Source of the DNA: Clostridia bacterium
GTDB taxonomy: Bacteria > Bacillota > Clostridia > Oscillospirales > QAKW01
DNA: 64,000 nucleotides
Direction: 5' to 3'
Assembly: GCA_017440465.1 (NCBI GenBank)
Contig: JAFSHF010000016.1
Span: 25,421 to 89,420, forward strand
Shown here: piece after piece, positions 34,620 through 42,914 of the stretch
How the letters are laid out: the number at the start of each line of letters is the position of its first letter
Position numbering within the stretch: the stretch's first letter is position 1
Notes under the pieces: model-generated
What the model saw: the letters and a program-made list of their open reading frames with translations, nothing else
Told to the model about the DNA's origin: nothing
Database searches by the model: none
Program-made: the position numbers and the translations under genes

Positions 34620-35334
34620 TTGGATCGCTTGGGTGTTGCTGTTTGCCGTGTTGCTGTGCGGTTGCAGTAAATCCCAAGAGGATGTGATGAAGCTGGAAGA
34701 CCTGTTCTATCGCACCGAGGTGGCGATGGAAGAGGGGCAACTCTTTTTTGCCGGCAAGGTCTTAAGCGTTCAAAAGCAGGACCGCGACATTACATATTAT
34801 GAGAGTGAAACGGTGGCAAATACCTTTTATGAGGTGGAGGTCACCGAGGATTTCTTCGGCTTTTTGCCCGAGCGCACCCTGACTGTCTGCGTGATGGGAA
34901 CGGGGGAGCATTTTATCTCCCGCACCGAGCCGGAAAAAGGGGGAGAATACCTCTTTCAGGTCAAGCCTTGGGCGGGGGAAGAGGAGATGCTCTTTTTGCT
35001 CCCCACTTTTTATGAAGCATTGCCCCGGCGGGAGGGTGAATATATTTATTATACCAAGGGCAATCAGCGGTATGCCGTCGATGGCGGGTATGAGGACTAT
35101 AAGCAGATGTTAAAGGATCTTGCCGACCGATATTCCTATTCTGCCCAAGGGGTCGGCGAAGCGATTTATTCCGATCTAAAGGCGGCAAGCAAAAAGGATG
35201 CCGCCTACTTTGAAGAATTGGACTATAAAACCATCGACCGCGCCGCCCTCGACGGTATCGCCGCCTTTGCGGCAGAGCGTGGCAACACAGCCGCGCCCAA
35301 AACTGCGCAAGAGATCAAGGAGATTTTGAAATGA
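34606..35334 (+). CDS. Lipoprotein of unknown function
   Basis: A 242-residue lipoprotein; the signal ends at LLCGC with acylated Cys20. The mature part begins with a repeated strand pattern (LFFAGKVLSVQKQ...YYEVEVTEDFFG) like a small beta barrel and ends with a helical tail. Start is the ATG at 34606, with AAGGAGG upstream, inside the 3' end of the previous gene. It overlaps mntP by 4 bases. No characterised family recognised; co-translation with the membrane protein at 33135 suggests a shared surface role. Confidence 0.65.
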   Translation: MKRLNWIAWVLLFAVLLCGCSKSQEDVMKLEDLFYRTEVAMEEGQLFFAGKVLSVQKQDRDITYYESETVANTFYEVEVTEDFFGFLPERTLTVCVMGTGEHFISRTEPEKGGEYLFQVKPWAGEEEMLFLLPTFYEALPRREGEYIYYTKGNQRYAVDGGYEDYKQMLKDLADRYSYSAQGVGEAIYSDLKAASKKDAAYFEELDYKTIDRAALDGIAAFAAERGNTAAPKTAQEIKEILK

Positions 35335-35909
35335 CACTGTTTTTTTATGCCTTGGGATTAGGCATCAGCTTAGCGATGGATGCCTTTTCGGTGTCTATCA
35401 CCAATGGGATGCAATGCACCCGCTTTAAGTTTCGCCACGCCCTTGCCGATGGGGTCACCTTCGGGATCTTTCAGGCGCTGATGCCGATGATCGGGCTGTT
35501 TTTGGGGCTTTCCTGCCTCAAATATATTGAGCCCATCGATCATTGGATCGCCTTCATTTTGCTGGGCGGCATTGGCTTTAATATGATCCGCGGTGCCTTG
35601 AAAAAGGAAGAAGAGGAGGATTGCGCCTGCAATCCCTTTACCTGCAAAAACCTGCTGATCCAAGGGGTCGCCACCAGCATCGATGCGCTGGCGGTCGGCG
35701 TGGGCTTTTCCACCGAACTCCGGGGCTATGGCGAAGGCATCTTCACCGCCGCCGTCATCGGCGTCGCCACCATGGTCATCAGCACCTTGGGTGTTTATAT
35801 CGGCAAACTTTTTGGCGGTTTGTTGAAACAAAAAGCGGAAATTTTTGGTGGTGCGATCTTGATCGCGATTGGTTTGAAGATACTGATCGAACATTTATTT
35901 TTTTCATAA
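35331..35909 (+). CDS. mntP: Manganese efflux pump MntP
   Basis: A 192-residue, six-helix membrane protein of the MntP (YebN) family that exports Mn(II). The two family repeats with Asp in the membrane are seen: AMDAFSVSITNGM (about residues 15-27) and ATSIDALAVGVGFS (about 113-126). A Cys-containing loop (ACNPFTCKNLL) joins the halves. It is the last gene after the membrane protein/lipoprotein pair. No Mn riboswitch (yybP-ykoY) is visible upstream, where coding sequence overlaps. Confidence 0.92.
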   Translation: MTLFFYALGLGISLAMDAFSVSITNGMQCTRFKFRHALADGVTFGIFQALMPMIGLFLGLSCLKYIEPIDHWIAFILLGGIGFNMIRGALKKEEEEDCACNPFTCKNLLIQGVATSIDALAVGVGFSTELRGYGEGIFTAAVIGVATMVISTLGVYIGKLFGGLLKQKAEIFGGAILIAIGLKILIEHLFFS

Positions 35910-35992
35910 AATGAGCGCATTTTCCGATTTTCGCCCCTCGACGTATCGACATACGCCTTCGGTTCGGGAAATCAAAAACTGCATCTCATTTT
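35908..35992. repeat. 85-bp half-size relative of the three-way-junction elements
   Basis: AAAATGAG and CTCATTTT ends enclose GCATTTTCC/GGAAA and CGATTTTCG/TCAAAAA segments around CGACGTATCGACATACG. Read on the minus strand, the order TTTTTGATT, GAAGGCGTA, GGCGAAAATCGG follows the right arm of the element at 56328, whose arm also starts AAAATGAGC. It abuts the mntP stop codon and may also act as a transcription terminator. Confidence 0.65.
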
Positions 35993-36052
35993 AAAGAAAA
36001 AAAGTTTGTGCAAATGAAACAGCAAGAGAGTTTGCACTTATTTGGTTTAATA

Positions 36053-36077
36053 AAAAAGCGGGGGTGAACCCCGCTTT
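36053..36077 (-). terminator. Terminator of the ylmC-like gene
   Basis: AAAGCGGGG-TTCA-CCCCGCTTT-type stem on the minus strand with a T run; it overlaps the stop codon at 36076. Confidence 0.85.
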
Positions 36078-36312
36078 AGCATTTCGGTTCCTTGCAGATC
36101 CAGATCACATCCTCGCCGATGCGTTCCACATCGCACCAAGGGATGCGCAAGGAGTCCTTATGAAAAAGAAATCCGCTCCGCTCGCAGAGCAGGATCGCCT
36201 CGATCCTGCCGCAGGAGCAATCGATGATCAGGTCTTTGGGGTACCCCAGCTTTCGCCCCGAGGCGACCACGATGACTTCTTTTTCTTTCAGTTGTTCCCA
36301 AGAAATCTCCAT
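36076..36312 (-). CDS. YlmC/YmxH family PRC-barrel protein
   Basis: A 78-residue small PRC-barrel-like protein of the YlmC/YmxH family, common in spore-forming Firmicutes and often under sporulation control. The family pattern EVIVVASGRKLGYPKDLIID is at residues 12-31, and IPWCDVERIGEDVI at about 57-70. It also carries a CSCGRI motif. The function is unknown. It is divergent from the ywlG gene, with only 26 bases between the two starts. Confidence 0.88.
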   Translation of the reverse strand: MEISWEQLKEKEVIVVASGRKLGYPKDLIIDCSCGRIEAILLCERSGFLFHKDSLRIPWCDVERIGEDVIWICKEPKC

Positions 36313-36338
36313 AAATAACCTCCGAAAGGATAATAAAA

Positions 36339-36887
36339 ATGAACGAATATAAGAATCAAGCCAAAGCCGCCGCAGAAGAACTCATCGCGGCAGCCAATTT
36401 GAAGAAGGGTGATCTTTTGGTGGTGGGTTGCTCCACCAGCGAAATTATCAGCCAAAAGATCGGCACCGACTCTGCCCCCGAGATCGGGCAAGCGGTGGCG
36501 GAGGGGATCCTGGAAGCCTGCCGCGCCGCAGGGGTGGAACTTGCCGCCCAATGTTGCGAGCACCTCAACCGCGCGCTGATCTTGGAATCGGCGGCGGCGC
36601 AAAAGCGGGGCTATCCCATCTGCAATGTCCTGCCCCAACCCAAAGCGGGCGGCTCCTTTGCCACCGCCGTTTATGGGCTGTTGGAGGCCCCCGTCGCGGT
36701 GGAAAATATCCAAGGCCAAGCGGGGATGGATATCGGCGGAACGCTGATCGGGATGCATCTGCAGGCGGTGGCGGTCCCCTGCCGCTTGAAGCAAAATCAG
36801 ATCGGCGATGCCTTGGTGCTCGCCGCCCGCACCCGCCCCAAATTCATCGGCGGGGAGCGCGCCCATTATTGCGACGAACTGAAATAA
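36339..36887 (+). CDS. TIGR01440 family protein (YwlG)
   Basis: A 182-residue protein of the YwlG/DUF436 family, annotated as TIGR01440. Signature stretches are LLVVGCSTSEIISQKIGT (about residues 26-43), QCCEHLNRALILE (about 69-81) and a GMDIGGTLIGMHL segment (about 127-139). Function unknown. GAAAGGA lies upstream of the ATG. It converges tail to tail with the YitT gene; the stops adjoin with no terminator between. Confidence 0.9.
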   Translation: MNEYKNQAKAAAEELIAAANLKKGDLLVVGCSTSEIISQKIGTDSAPEIGQAVAEGILEACRAAGVELAAQCCEHLNRALILESAAAQKRGYPICNVLPQPKAGGSFATAVYGLLEAPVAVENIQGQAGMDIGGTLIGMHLQAVAVPCRLKQNQIGDALVLAARTRPKFIGGERAHYCDELK

Positions 36888-37787
36888 TCATCGCCACCCC
36901 TCGCCGTTGATCTCCTGCACTTTCAGGACAGTGACAAAGGCATTGGGGTCGTATTGCTCGATGATCATCATCAATAGCGCATATTGGCGCATCGAAAAGC
37001 TGACCTGCAGCATCGTTTTATCCGCGCCGCTGTAGCCACCCTTGGCGGAAAGCAGGGTGGTGGTGCGTTGCAGATGTTTGATGATGGCTTGGTTGATCTC
37101 TTCATAATGATCCGAGATGATCTGCGCCGAAAGGGCGCGGTTACCGCCCAAAAAGAGGCGGTCCACCGCCAAGGCGCAAAGAAACGCAGAGAGGATGCCC
37201 AGCAGGGAGCGGGTAAGATCCCCCAGCGCAATCATCCCGAAAAGGATGATGGACGCATCCACCGCAAAAATAACATAAGAACTGCGCCACTTTTTGAAAT
37301 ATTTGCAAAGCGAAAAGGCGATAATATCGGTACCGCCCGAAGAGCCGCCGCCCAAAAAGGTCAAAGAGCAACCCACGCCGATCAAAAGCCCGCCAAAGAG
37401 CGCGCCCAAAAGCATGGCGATTTGGGGATGCTCCCCCGCGGGCAGATGGAAAAAACCGCCCAGAACATTGGGTTCTGCCAAGCGGGAAAAGGCGGCGACA
37501 CCGATGGGATAAAGCAGGGCAGAGACCAAGGTCTTGGCGGCAAACCGCTTGCCGAGAAGTAAAAAACCCAAGAGAAATAACCCCCAGCAGAGCAGGGTGA
37601 TCAAAAGATCCTTGCTGACGCACTCCCAGGGGCAAAGGCGGTCGATGCCGACAGCAAGACCGCTCATCCCGCCGATCACTAAATCAAAGGGCAGGATGAA
37701 AACAGCGGTGGCAAAGGCAAGGATCAAGGTCCCCAACGCCACCAAACCGGTATTTTTAATTAATCGAAATAAAAGTTCTTTTTTCAT
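36888..37787 (-). CDS. YitT family membrane protein (DUF161 + DUF2179)
   Basis: A 299-residue protein. The N-terminal two thirds have about five to six membrane helices with the DUF161 feature IGGMSGLAVGI and GGGSSGGTDIIA (about residues 153-164). The C-terminal cytoplasmic DUF2179 domain spans about 218-295 (RALSAQIISDHYEEINQAI). Function unknown. I use the ATG at 37787; the frame remains open upstream but no better start is seen. The -10-like TATAAT lies only six bases upstream of that ATG and the ribosome-binding site is weak, so the message may be nearly leaderless or start elsewhere. Confidence 0.85.
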   Translation of the reverse strand: MKKELLFRLIKNTGLVALGTLILAFATAVFILPFDLVIGGMSGLAVGIDRLCPWECVSKDLLITLLCWGLFLLGFLLLGKRFAAKTLVSALLYPIGVAAFSRLAEPNVLGGFFHLPAGEHPQIAMLLGALFGGLLIGVGCSLTFLGGGSSGGTDIIAFSLCKYFKKWRSSYVIFAVDASIILFGMIALGDLTRSLLGILSAFLCALAVDRLFLGGNRALSAQIISDHYEEINQAIIKHLQRTTTLLSAKGGYSGADKTMLQVSFSMRQYALLMMIIEQYDPNAFVTVLKVQEINGEGWR

Positions 37788-37847
37788 AGTATTATTATAT
37801 CTTTGAAAAAGAGCAACTATACCATCTTTTGAAAGGAGGGCACGCCG

Positions 37848-39530
37848 ATGGAGCGCCCTTGGCTCAAGCACTACGGCGCGGTCGCGCATCATCTGGAATA
37901 TCCCGCCTGCAGTATCAGCGGGCAGGTCTTAAAAACCGCGGCGCGCCTTCCCGAAAGCGATGCCTTATCCTTTATGGGCAAGCGCATCTCCTATGCAAAA
38001 ATGGCAGAAAAGATCGAGCAGACCGCCCGCGCCTTTTGGGCTTTGGGCATCCGCAAGGGAGATCGGGTCTTGCTCTGCCTGCCCAATCTGCCCCAGACCG
38101 TCTATTGCCTTTACGGTTTAAACCGCTTGGGCGCGGTGGTGGGATTGATCCATCCCCTTGCCGCCGAAAAGGAGATTGCGCAAAATCTCAAAGAAGTAGG
38201 GGCGCAGACGCTGGTTACCTTAAGGCAATTTCTGCCAAAAATCGAGCAGGTGCAAAAGGAAGTTCCTTTAAAGCATCTGATCGTTACCGATATCGATGAT
38301 GCCCTTGGCGGTATCAAAAAATGGGGCTACCGCTTGGCAGTCAAGAGCAAGTTCCCGCCGCTCAAAAAAGAGGAAAACCTACTGCTTTGGCAGAAATTCA
38401 TTGCGCAGGGTTGCCCTTATGAAGAAGAGAAAATGCCCGCCGAAGAGGGAGCGGTCATCCTCTTTTCCGGCGGAACCACCGGAACCCAAAAGGGGATCTT
38501 GCTCTCCAATCTCAACTTCAATGCCTTGGCGTTGCAGACGGAAGCCATGTCTGCGCGGCAGGTGGAGGGGCGGCGTCTGCTGGCGGCGATGCCGATGTTC
38601 CACGGATTCGGGCTGGGGGTCTGCGTCCATACCGCGCTGGCCTGCGGAGCGTGCTCCATCTTAGTTCCCCGCTTCAATGTCAAAGACTATGCCGCGCTGA
38701 TCCGCAAGGAAAAGCCCAATTTTATCGCGGGCGTTCCCACCCTCTATGAAGCGTTGACCCGCACCGATTATCTGGACAATACCGATCTTTCCTTTTTGCA
38801 GGGGGTCTTTTCCGGCGGGGATAGCCTTTCCATTGAACTCAAGCGCAAAATGGATCGGTTTTTGGCTGATCGGGGCGCAAAAGTGCGGATTCGGGAGGGC
38901 TACGGCACCACCGAATGTGTCACCGCAAGTTGCCTGACCCCCGACCACGAAGAGCGGGAGGGCAGTATCGGCCTGCCCTATCCCGATATGGATTATGCCA
39001 TCTGCAAGGTGGGCACCACCCAAGAGGTTCCCTATGGGGAAGAGGGGGAACTCTGCCTGACCGGTCCGACGGTGATGATGGGATATCTCAACCACCCCGA
39101 AGAGACCGCCATTGCTCTGCAGACCCATCCCGATGGGAGGGTCTGGTTGCATACCGGCGATCTGGGGATGATGGATGCCGATGGCTTTATCTATTTCCGC
39201 CAGCGGCTCAAGCGCATCATCGTTACCAGCGGTTATAATGTCTATCCGTCCCAGATCGAAAATGTACTCGATGGGCACGAAAAGGTGCAGATCAGTTGCG
39301 TCATCGGGGTCCCCGATTCCTATCGGATGCATCGGGTGAAGGCATTTGTTGTTCTCAAGCAAGGGATTGCTCCTTCGGAAGAGCTGAAGAAAGAGCTTTC
39401 GGATTATTGCCAAAAATATATAGCCAAATATGCTTGCCCGCGCGAGATTGAATTTAGAAAAGATCTCCCAAAAACTTTGGTTGGCAAGGTTGCTTATAAA
39501 GTTTTAGAAGAAGAAACCGCCCAAAATTAA
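37848..39530 (+). CDS. AMP-forming acyl-CoA synthetase family protein
   Basis: A 560-residue ANL-superfamily ligase that would activate a carboxylic acid as acyl-AMP and then a thioester. The P-loop-like motif ILFSGGTTGTQKGI (about residues 203-216), the EGYGTTECV motif (about 352-360), HTGDLGMMD (about 443-451) and the C-terminal KTLVGKVAYK lysine motif are all present. Substrate is not readable; medium/long-chain fatty acid is the usual family guess. AAAGGAGG precedes the ATG. The stop codon lies in the loop of the terminator at 39513. Confidence 0.88.
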   Translation: MERPWLKHYGAVAHHLEYPACSISGQVLKTAARLPESDALSFMGKRISYAKMAEKIEQTARAFWALGIRKGDRVLLCLPNLPQTVYCLYGLNRLGAVVGLIHPLAAEKEIAQNLKEVGAQTLVTLRQFLPKIEQVQKEVPLKHLIVTDIDDALGGIKKWGYRLAVKSKFPPLKKEENLLLWQKFIAQGCPYEEEKMPAEEGAVILFSGGTTGTQKGILLSNLNFNALALQTEAMSARQVEGRRLLAAMPMFHGFGLGVCVHTALACGACSILVPRFNVKDYAALIRKEKPNFIAGVPTLYEALTRTDYLDNTDLSFLQGVFSGGDSLSIELKRKMDRFLADRGAKVRIREGYGTTECVTASCLTPDHEEREGSIGLPYPDMDYAICKVGTTQEVPYGEEGELCLTGPTVMMGYLNHPEETAIALQTHPDGRVWLHTGDLGMMDADGFIYFRQRLKRIIVTSGYNVYPSQIENVLDGHEKVQISCVIGVPDSYRMHRVKAFVVLKQGIAPSEELKKELSDYCQKYIAKYACPREIEFRKDLPKTLVGKVAYKVLEEETAQN

Positions 39531-39546
39531 GGGCGGTTTCTTATAT
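39513..39546 (+). terminator. Terminator overlapping the ligase stop codon
   Basis: GAAACCGCCC and GGGCGGTTTC pair around an eight-base loop that contains the TAA; the T tail is poor (TTATATT). Confidence 0.75.
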
Positions 39547-39570
39547 TATATAAATATTTATAAAAAACTA

Positions 39571-39599
39571 TTGACTTTAGTAAAGTAAAGTGTTAAAAT
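39571..39599 (+). promoter_or_regulatory. yerC-his operon promoter with overlapping 13-bp palindrome
   Basis: TTGACT at 39571 and TAAAAT at 39594 are 17 bases apart. The perfect palindrome ACTTTA-G-TAAAGT occupies 39574-39586, overlapping the -35 and spacer. This is where a repressor such as the TrpR-like YerC protein encoded next could act; the binding itself is inference. Confidence 0.75.
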
Positions 39600-39637
39600 G
39601 GTGTGCATACATCAGAAAGGAACGGTTTTTAGACAAA

Positions 39638-39934
39638 ATGAGCAAATTTAAAAATGAAGCCACCGATAAATTATTTGAAGCGATCCTCACCTTGAAGAGT
39701 GTGGAAGAATGTTATCTTTTCTTTGAAGATGCCTGCACCATCAAGGAGATCCAAGCGATCAGCCAGCGTTTCGACGTTGCCTGCAAAATGGACGCGGGCA
39801 ATAACTATAAAGAGGTCATCAAGGACACCGGTGCCTCCTCTGCCACCATCAGCCGTGTCAATAAATGCATCAACTACGGCGACGGCGGCTATAAGATCGC
39901 CATCGATCGGATGAAGGAGGAGGGGAAGCTCTGA
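39638..39934 (+). CDS. yerC: YerC/YecD family TrpR-related regulator
   Basis: A 98-residue TrpR-superfamily DNA-binding protein. The core VEECYLFFEDACTIKEIQAISQRFDVA (split at about residues 19-45) and the helix-turn-helix VIKDTGASSATISRVNKCINYG (about 58-79) are typical. Comparative genomics of Gram-positive bacteria has linked this family (also called HisR) to control of histidine genes. Its place as first gene of a complete his operon, with TGATG overlap into hisZ, fits autoregulated repression of the pathway. Start ATG at 39638 is the first that begins the conserved domain; an upstream in-frame codon overlaps the promoter. Confidence 0.9.
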   Translation: MSKFKNEATDKLFEAILTLKSVEECYLFFEDACTIKEIQAISQRFDVACKMDAGNNYKEVIKDTGASSATISRVNKCINYGDGGYKIAIDRMKEEGKL

Positions 39935-41019
39935 TGGTCATTCGCAAGGACGAACAAGCCATCTTTGCCCTGCGTAACCTCTATCGGCAATATGGCTACA
40001 GTCAATATAAGATGAGCCGCTTTGAAGAATATGATCTTTATGTGCGGAATAAGGACTTTTTGATCTCGGATGAGGTCATCACCTTTACCGACCGTTCGGG
40101 CAGGCTCTTGGCACTCAAGCCGGACGTCACCTTATCGATTATCAAAAACACCGTCGACCGCGTCGGCGCGGTGCAGAAGGTTTACTATAACGAAAACGTC
40201 TTCCGCGTCGCCAAGGGGACCCATTCCTTTAAGGAAATTATGCAGGCGGGTTTGGAATGTATCGGCGATCTGCAGGAATATGAGATCGCGGAGGTGCTGA
40301 TGCTGGCCTCTAAAAGCCTTGCGCTGATCGGGGAGAACTATGTGTTGGATCTCTCCCATATGGGCTTGGTGGCGGCAATGCTTTCTGCCTGCGCCCTTTC
40401 GGAGGAGGGCAAGGGCAAAGCCCTTTCCTTTATCCATCAAAAGAGTGCCCACGAACTTTCTGCTCTCTGCGTGCAAGAGGGGCTTTCCCAAAAGGCAGAG
40501 CAAAAACTGCTGGCGCTTTGCCGCCAAAGCGGCGATGCCCGCCAGGTGCTGGATGCCTTAAAGCCGCTGCTGGAAACCGAAGAAGAGCTGGCGGCATTTG
40601 AAGAATTTTCTGCCCTTTGCGCCATCCTGGCAGAAGAGAAGATCCGCTTGGATTTCTCGGTGGGCAACGATATGAAGTATTACAGCGGTGTCGTCTTCAA
40701 GGGCTATATCGAAGGGATCCCCGCAAGCGTTCTTTCGGGCGGTCAGTATGATAAACTGCTGCAAAAGATGGGGCGCAAGAGCGGTGCCATCGGCTTTGCG
40801 GTCTATCTGGATCTCTTGGAGCGGCTGAATCGGGAAAAAGCCGATTATGATTTTGATATCCTGCTCCTGCGGGAGGAGGATGCCGATTCCGCCGCCTTGA
40901 TCCAGGCGGTGGAGCAGTTGCAAAAAGAGGGCAGTGTTCTGGTGGCAAAAGCGCCGCCCGAGGACCTGCGGTTTTGCAAGGTGCTGAAATTCACCAAAGG
41001 GGGGCTGCAAAATGGATAA
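39934..41019 (+). CDS. hisZ: ATP phosphoribosyltransferase regulatory subunit
   Basis: A 361-residue HisZ, a class II histidyl-tRNA-synthetase-like protein without aminoacylation activity. It associates with short-form HisG and is needed for activity and histidine feedback. Motif 2-like LALKPDVTLSIIKN (about residues 58-71), NVFRVAKGTHSFKEIMQAGLE and YYSGVVFKGYIEG (about 249-261) match. The anticodon-binding domain of a true HisS is absent. The start overlaps yerC (TGATG), and the end overlaps hisG by 8 bases. Confidence 0.92.
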   Translation: MVIRKDEQAIFALRNLYRQYGYSQYKMSRFEEYDLYVRNKDFLISDEVITFTDRSGRLLALKPDVTLSIIKNTVDRVGAVQKVYYNENVFRVAKGTHSFKEIMQAGLECIGDLQEYEIAEVLMLASKSLALIGENYVLDLSHMGLVAAMLSACALSEEGKGKALSFIHQKSAHELSALCVQEGLSQKAEQKLLALCRQSGDARQVLDALKPLLETEEELAAFEEFSALCAILAEEKIRLDFSVGNDMKYYSGVVFKGYIEGIPASVLSGGQYDKLLQKMGRKSGAIGFAVYLDLLERLNREKADYDFDILLLREEDADSAALIQAVEQLQKEGSVLVAKAPPEDLRFCKVLKFTKGGLQNG

Positions 41020-41644
41020 GATGGTCAATGTGGCTCTGCCCAAGGGGCGATTGGGCGAAAAGGTTTATAAACTCTTTAAAGAAGCGGGTTTTGAATGTCC
41101 CTCCATCGAGGAGCAAAACCGCAAGCTGATCTTTGAGAACCCCGAAAAAGGGGTGCGCTATTTTTGGGTCAAGCCCTCCGATGTCGCCATCTATGTGGAG
41201 CGCGGCGCGGCGGATATCGGGGTCTGCGGCAAGGATATCTTGCTGGAATACCGCCCCGATGTTTATGAACTTTTGGACCTGAAGATGGGCAAATGCCGCA
41301 TGGCGGTTGCCGCCAAAAAGGAGTTCCGCGATCCGCGGGGCGAAACGCTGCGGGTGGCGACCAAGTTCCCCAATATTGCGGCGACCTATTATAATGAAAA
41401 ATGCAGAGATATCGATATTATTAAGCTCAACGGCTCCATCGAGATCGCGCCTATTTTAGGGCTTTCGGATGTCATTGTCGATATCGTCGAGACCGGCAAG
41501 ACCTTGCTGGAGAACGATCTGGTCCCCTTTGAGACCATCGTCCCCATCAGCGCGCGGCTGATCGCCAATACCGCCGGTTATAAATTCAAGCAAGAGGCCA
41601 TCGAGGCTATTAAAAAAGGATTGGAAAAGCAGATCAATGATTAA
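41012..41644 (+). CDS. hisG: ATP phosphoribosyltransferase, short form
   Basis: A 210-residue HisG catalysing the first step, ATP + PRPP to phosphoribosyl-ATP. The short length (no C-terminal ACT-like regulatory domain) explains the presence of HisZ. Motifs: NVALPKGRLGEKVYKLF at the N-terminus, ERGAADIGVCGKDIL (about residues 70-84) and LGLSDVIVDIVETGKTL for PRPP binding (about 149-165). It overlaps hisZ by 8 bases and hisD by 8. Confidence 0.95.
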   Translation: MDKMVNVALPKGRLGEKVYKLFKEAGFECPSIEEQNRKLIFENPEKGVRYFWVKPSDVAIYVERGAADIGVCGKDILLEYRPDVYELLDLKMGKCRMAVAAKKEFRDPRGETLRVATKFPNIAATYYNEKCRDIDIIKLNGSIEIAPILGLSDVIVDIVETGKTLLENDLVPFETIVPISARLIANTAGYKFKQEAIEAIKKGLEKQIND

Positions 41645-42914
41645 GATTATGAAGTATGGCGCACTGCCCAACAGCGAGATCTTTGCCCGCGAGGAGCAAA
41701 AAACCGATGTTTCGGGCATTGTCGCCGAGATTATTGCCAATGTACGCAAGGGGGGCGATGCGGCTGTCCTTGCCTATAATAAAAAATTCGACGGCGCGGA
41801 CCTTTCCGCGCTGGAGGTTTCGCAAGCCGAGATCGATGAAGCCTTCGCGGCGGTGGAACCCAAATTTTTGGAGATTCTGCGCAACGCCGAAGCCAATATC
41901 CGCGCCTTCCATCAAAAGCAGGTGCGTAACAGTTTTATTATGAACGAGGTGGAGGGCGTTGTCTGCGGGCAGAAAATCACCCCCATCGAAAAGGTGGGTC
42001 TTTATGTCCCCGGCGGTACCGCCGCCTATCCCTCCACCGTGTTGATGGACAGCGTCCCCGCCAAGATCGCCGGTTGCAAGGAGATTGTTATGGTCTCGCC
42101 GCCGGGCAAGGACGGCAAGATCAATCCCGTCATTCTGGCGGCCGCCAAGATCGCAGGGGTCCAGCGCATCTTTAAGGTGGGCGGCGCGCAAGCCATCGCC
42201 GCGTTGGCGTATGGAACCGAGAGTATTCCCAAGGTGGATAAGATTGTGGGCCCCGGTAATGCCTTTGTCGCCGAAGCGAAAAAGCAGGTCTTTGGGATGG
42301 TGTCCATCGATATGATTGCAGGCCCTTCGGAGATTTTGGTGGTTGCCGACGGTAAGAGCAATCCCGCCCATGTGGCCGCCGATCTGCTCTCTCAGGCGGA
42401 GCACGATAAGCTGGCTTCCGCTGTATTGGTCACCGAAAGCAAGGACCTTGCCGAAGCGGTTTCGGCGGAGCTGGAGCGGCAGATCCCCCTGCTCTCCCGC
42501 GCGGAGATTGCCCGCGCATCCATCGATAACAACGGCAAGATCATCATCGCCGACGATCTGAGAGTGGTCTTGGAGATCGCCAACGAGATCGCCCCCGAGC
42601 ATTTAGAACTGATGGTGGATAATCCCTTTGATTATCTCGACGGCATCAAGCACGCAGGCTCCATCTTTATGGGGCGGCATTGCCCCGAGGCGTTGGGCGA
42701 CTATTATGCAGGCCCCAACCACACCCTCCCTACCGGCGGCACCGCGCGGTTTTCCAGCCCGCTTTCTGTCGATGATTTTGTCAAAAAGAGTCAATATACC
42801 TATTATACCCAAGAGGCGTTGCAGAAGATCGGCGCCGAGGTGGCATATTTTGCTGAGCAAGAAGGATTGCAGGCCCACGGCGAGAGTGTCCGCATCCGAT
42901 TGGAGAAAAAATGA
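41637..42914 (+). CDS. hisD: Histidinol dehydrogenase
   Basis: A 425-residue zinc enzyme oxidising histidinol to histidine in two NAD-dependent steps. Family signature: the stretch from IAGPSEILVVAD to NPAHVAADLLSQAEHD (about residues 229-258), with the QAEHD zinc ligands, and the late AGPNHTLPTGGTARF (about 357-371) with the catalytic region. Overlaps hisG upstream and hisC downstream (4 bases). Confidence 0.96.
   Translation: MIKIMKYGALPNSEIFAREEQKTDVSGIVAEIIANVRKGGDAAVLAYNKKFDGADLSALEVSQAEIDEAFAAVEPKFLEILRNAEANIRAFHQKQVRNSFIMNEVEGVVCGQKITPIEKVGLYVPGGTAAYPSTVLMDSVPAKIAGCKEIVMVSPPGKDGKINPVILAAAKIAGVQRIFKVGGAQAIAALAYGTESIPKVDKIVGPGNAFVAEAKKQVFGMVSIDMIAGPSEILVVADGKSNPAHVAADLLSQAEHDKLASAVLVTESKDLAEAVSAELERQIPLLSRAEIARASIDNNGKIIIADDLRVVLEIANEIAPEHLELMVDNPFDYLDGIKHAGSIFMGRHCPEALGDYYAGPNHTLPTGGTARFSSPLSVDDFVKKSQYTYYTQEALQKIGAEVAYFAEQEGLQAHGESVRIRLEKK

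Noticed and set aside
35990..36052. Gene or regulatory RNA between mntP and the ylmC-like gene
   Set aside because: Only AT-rich sequence with short TTTG repeats; no start codon with a ribosome-binding site and no stable stem.
39541..39637. T-box or histidine leader peptide before the his operon
   Set aside because: Fewer than 45 bases lie between the promoter and yerC, with no His-codon run and no T-box sequence.
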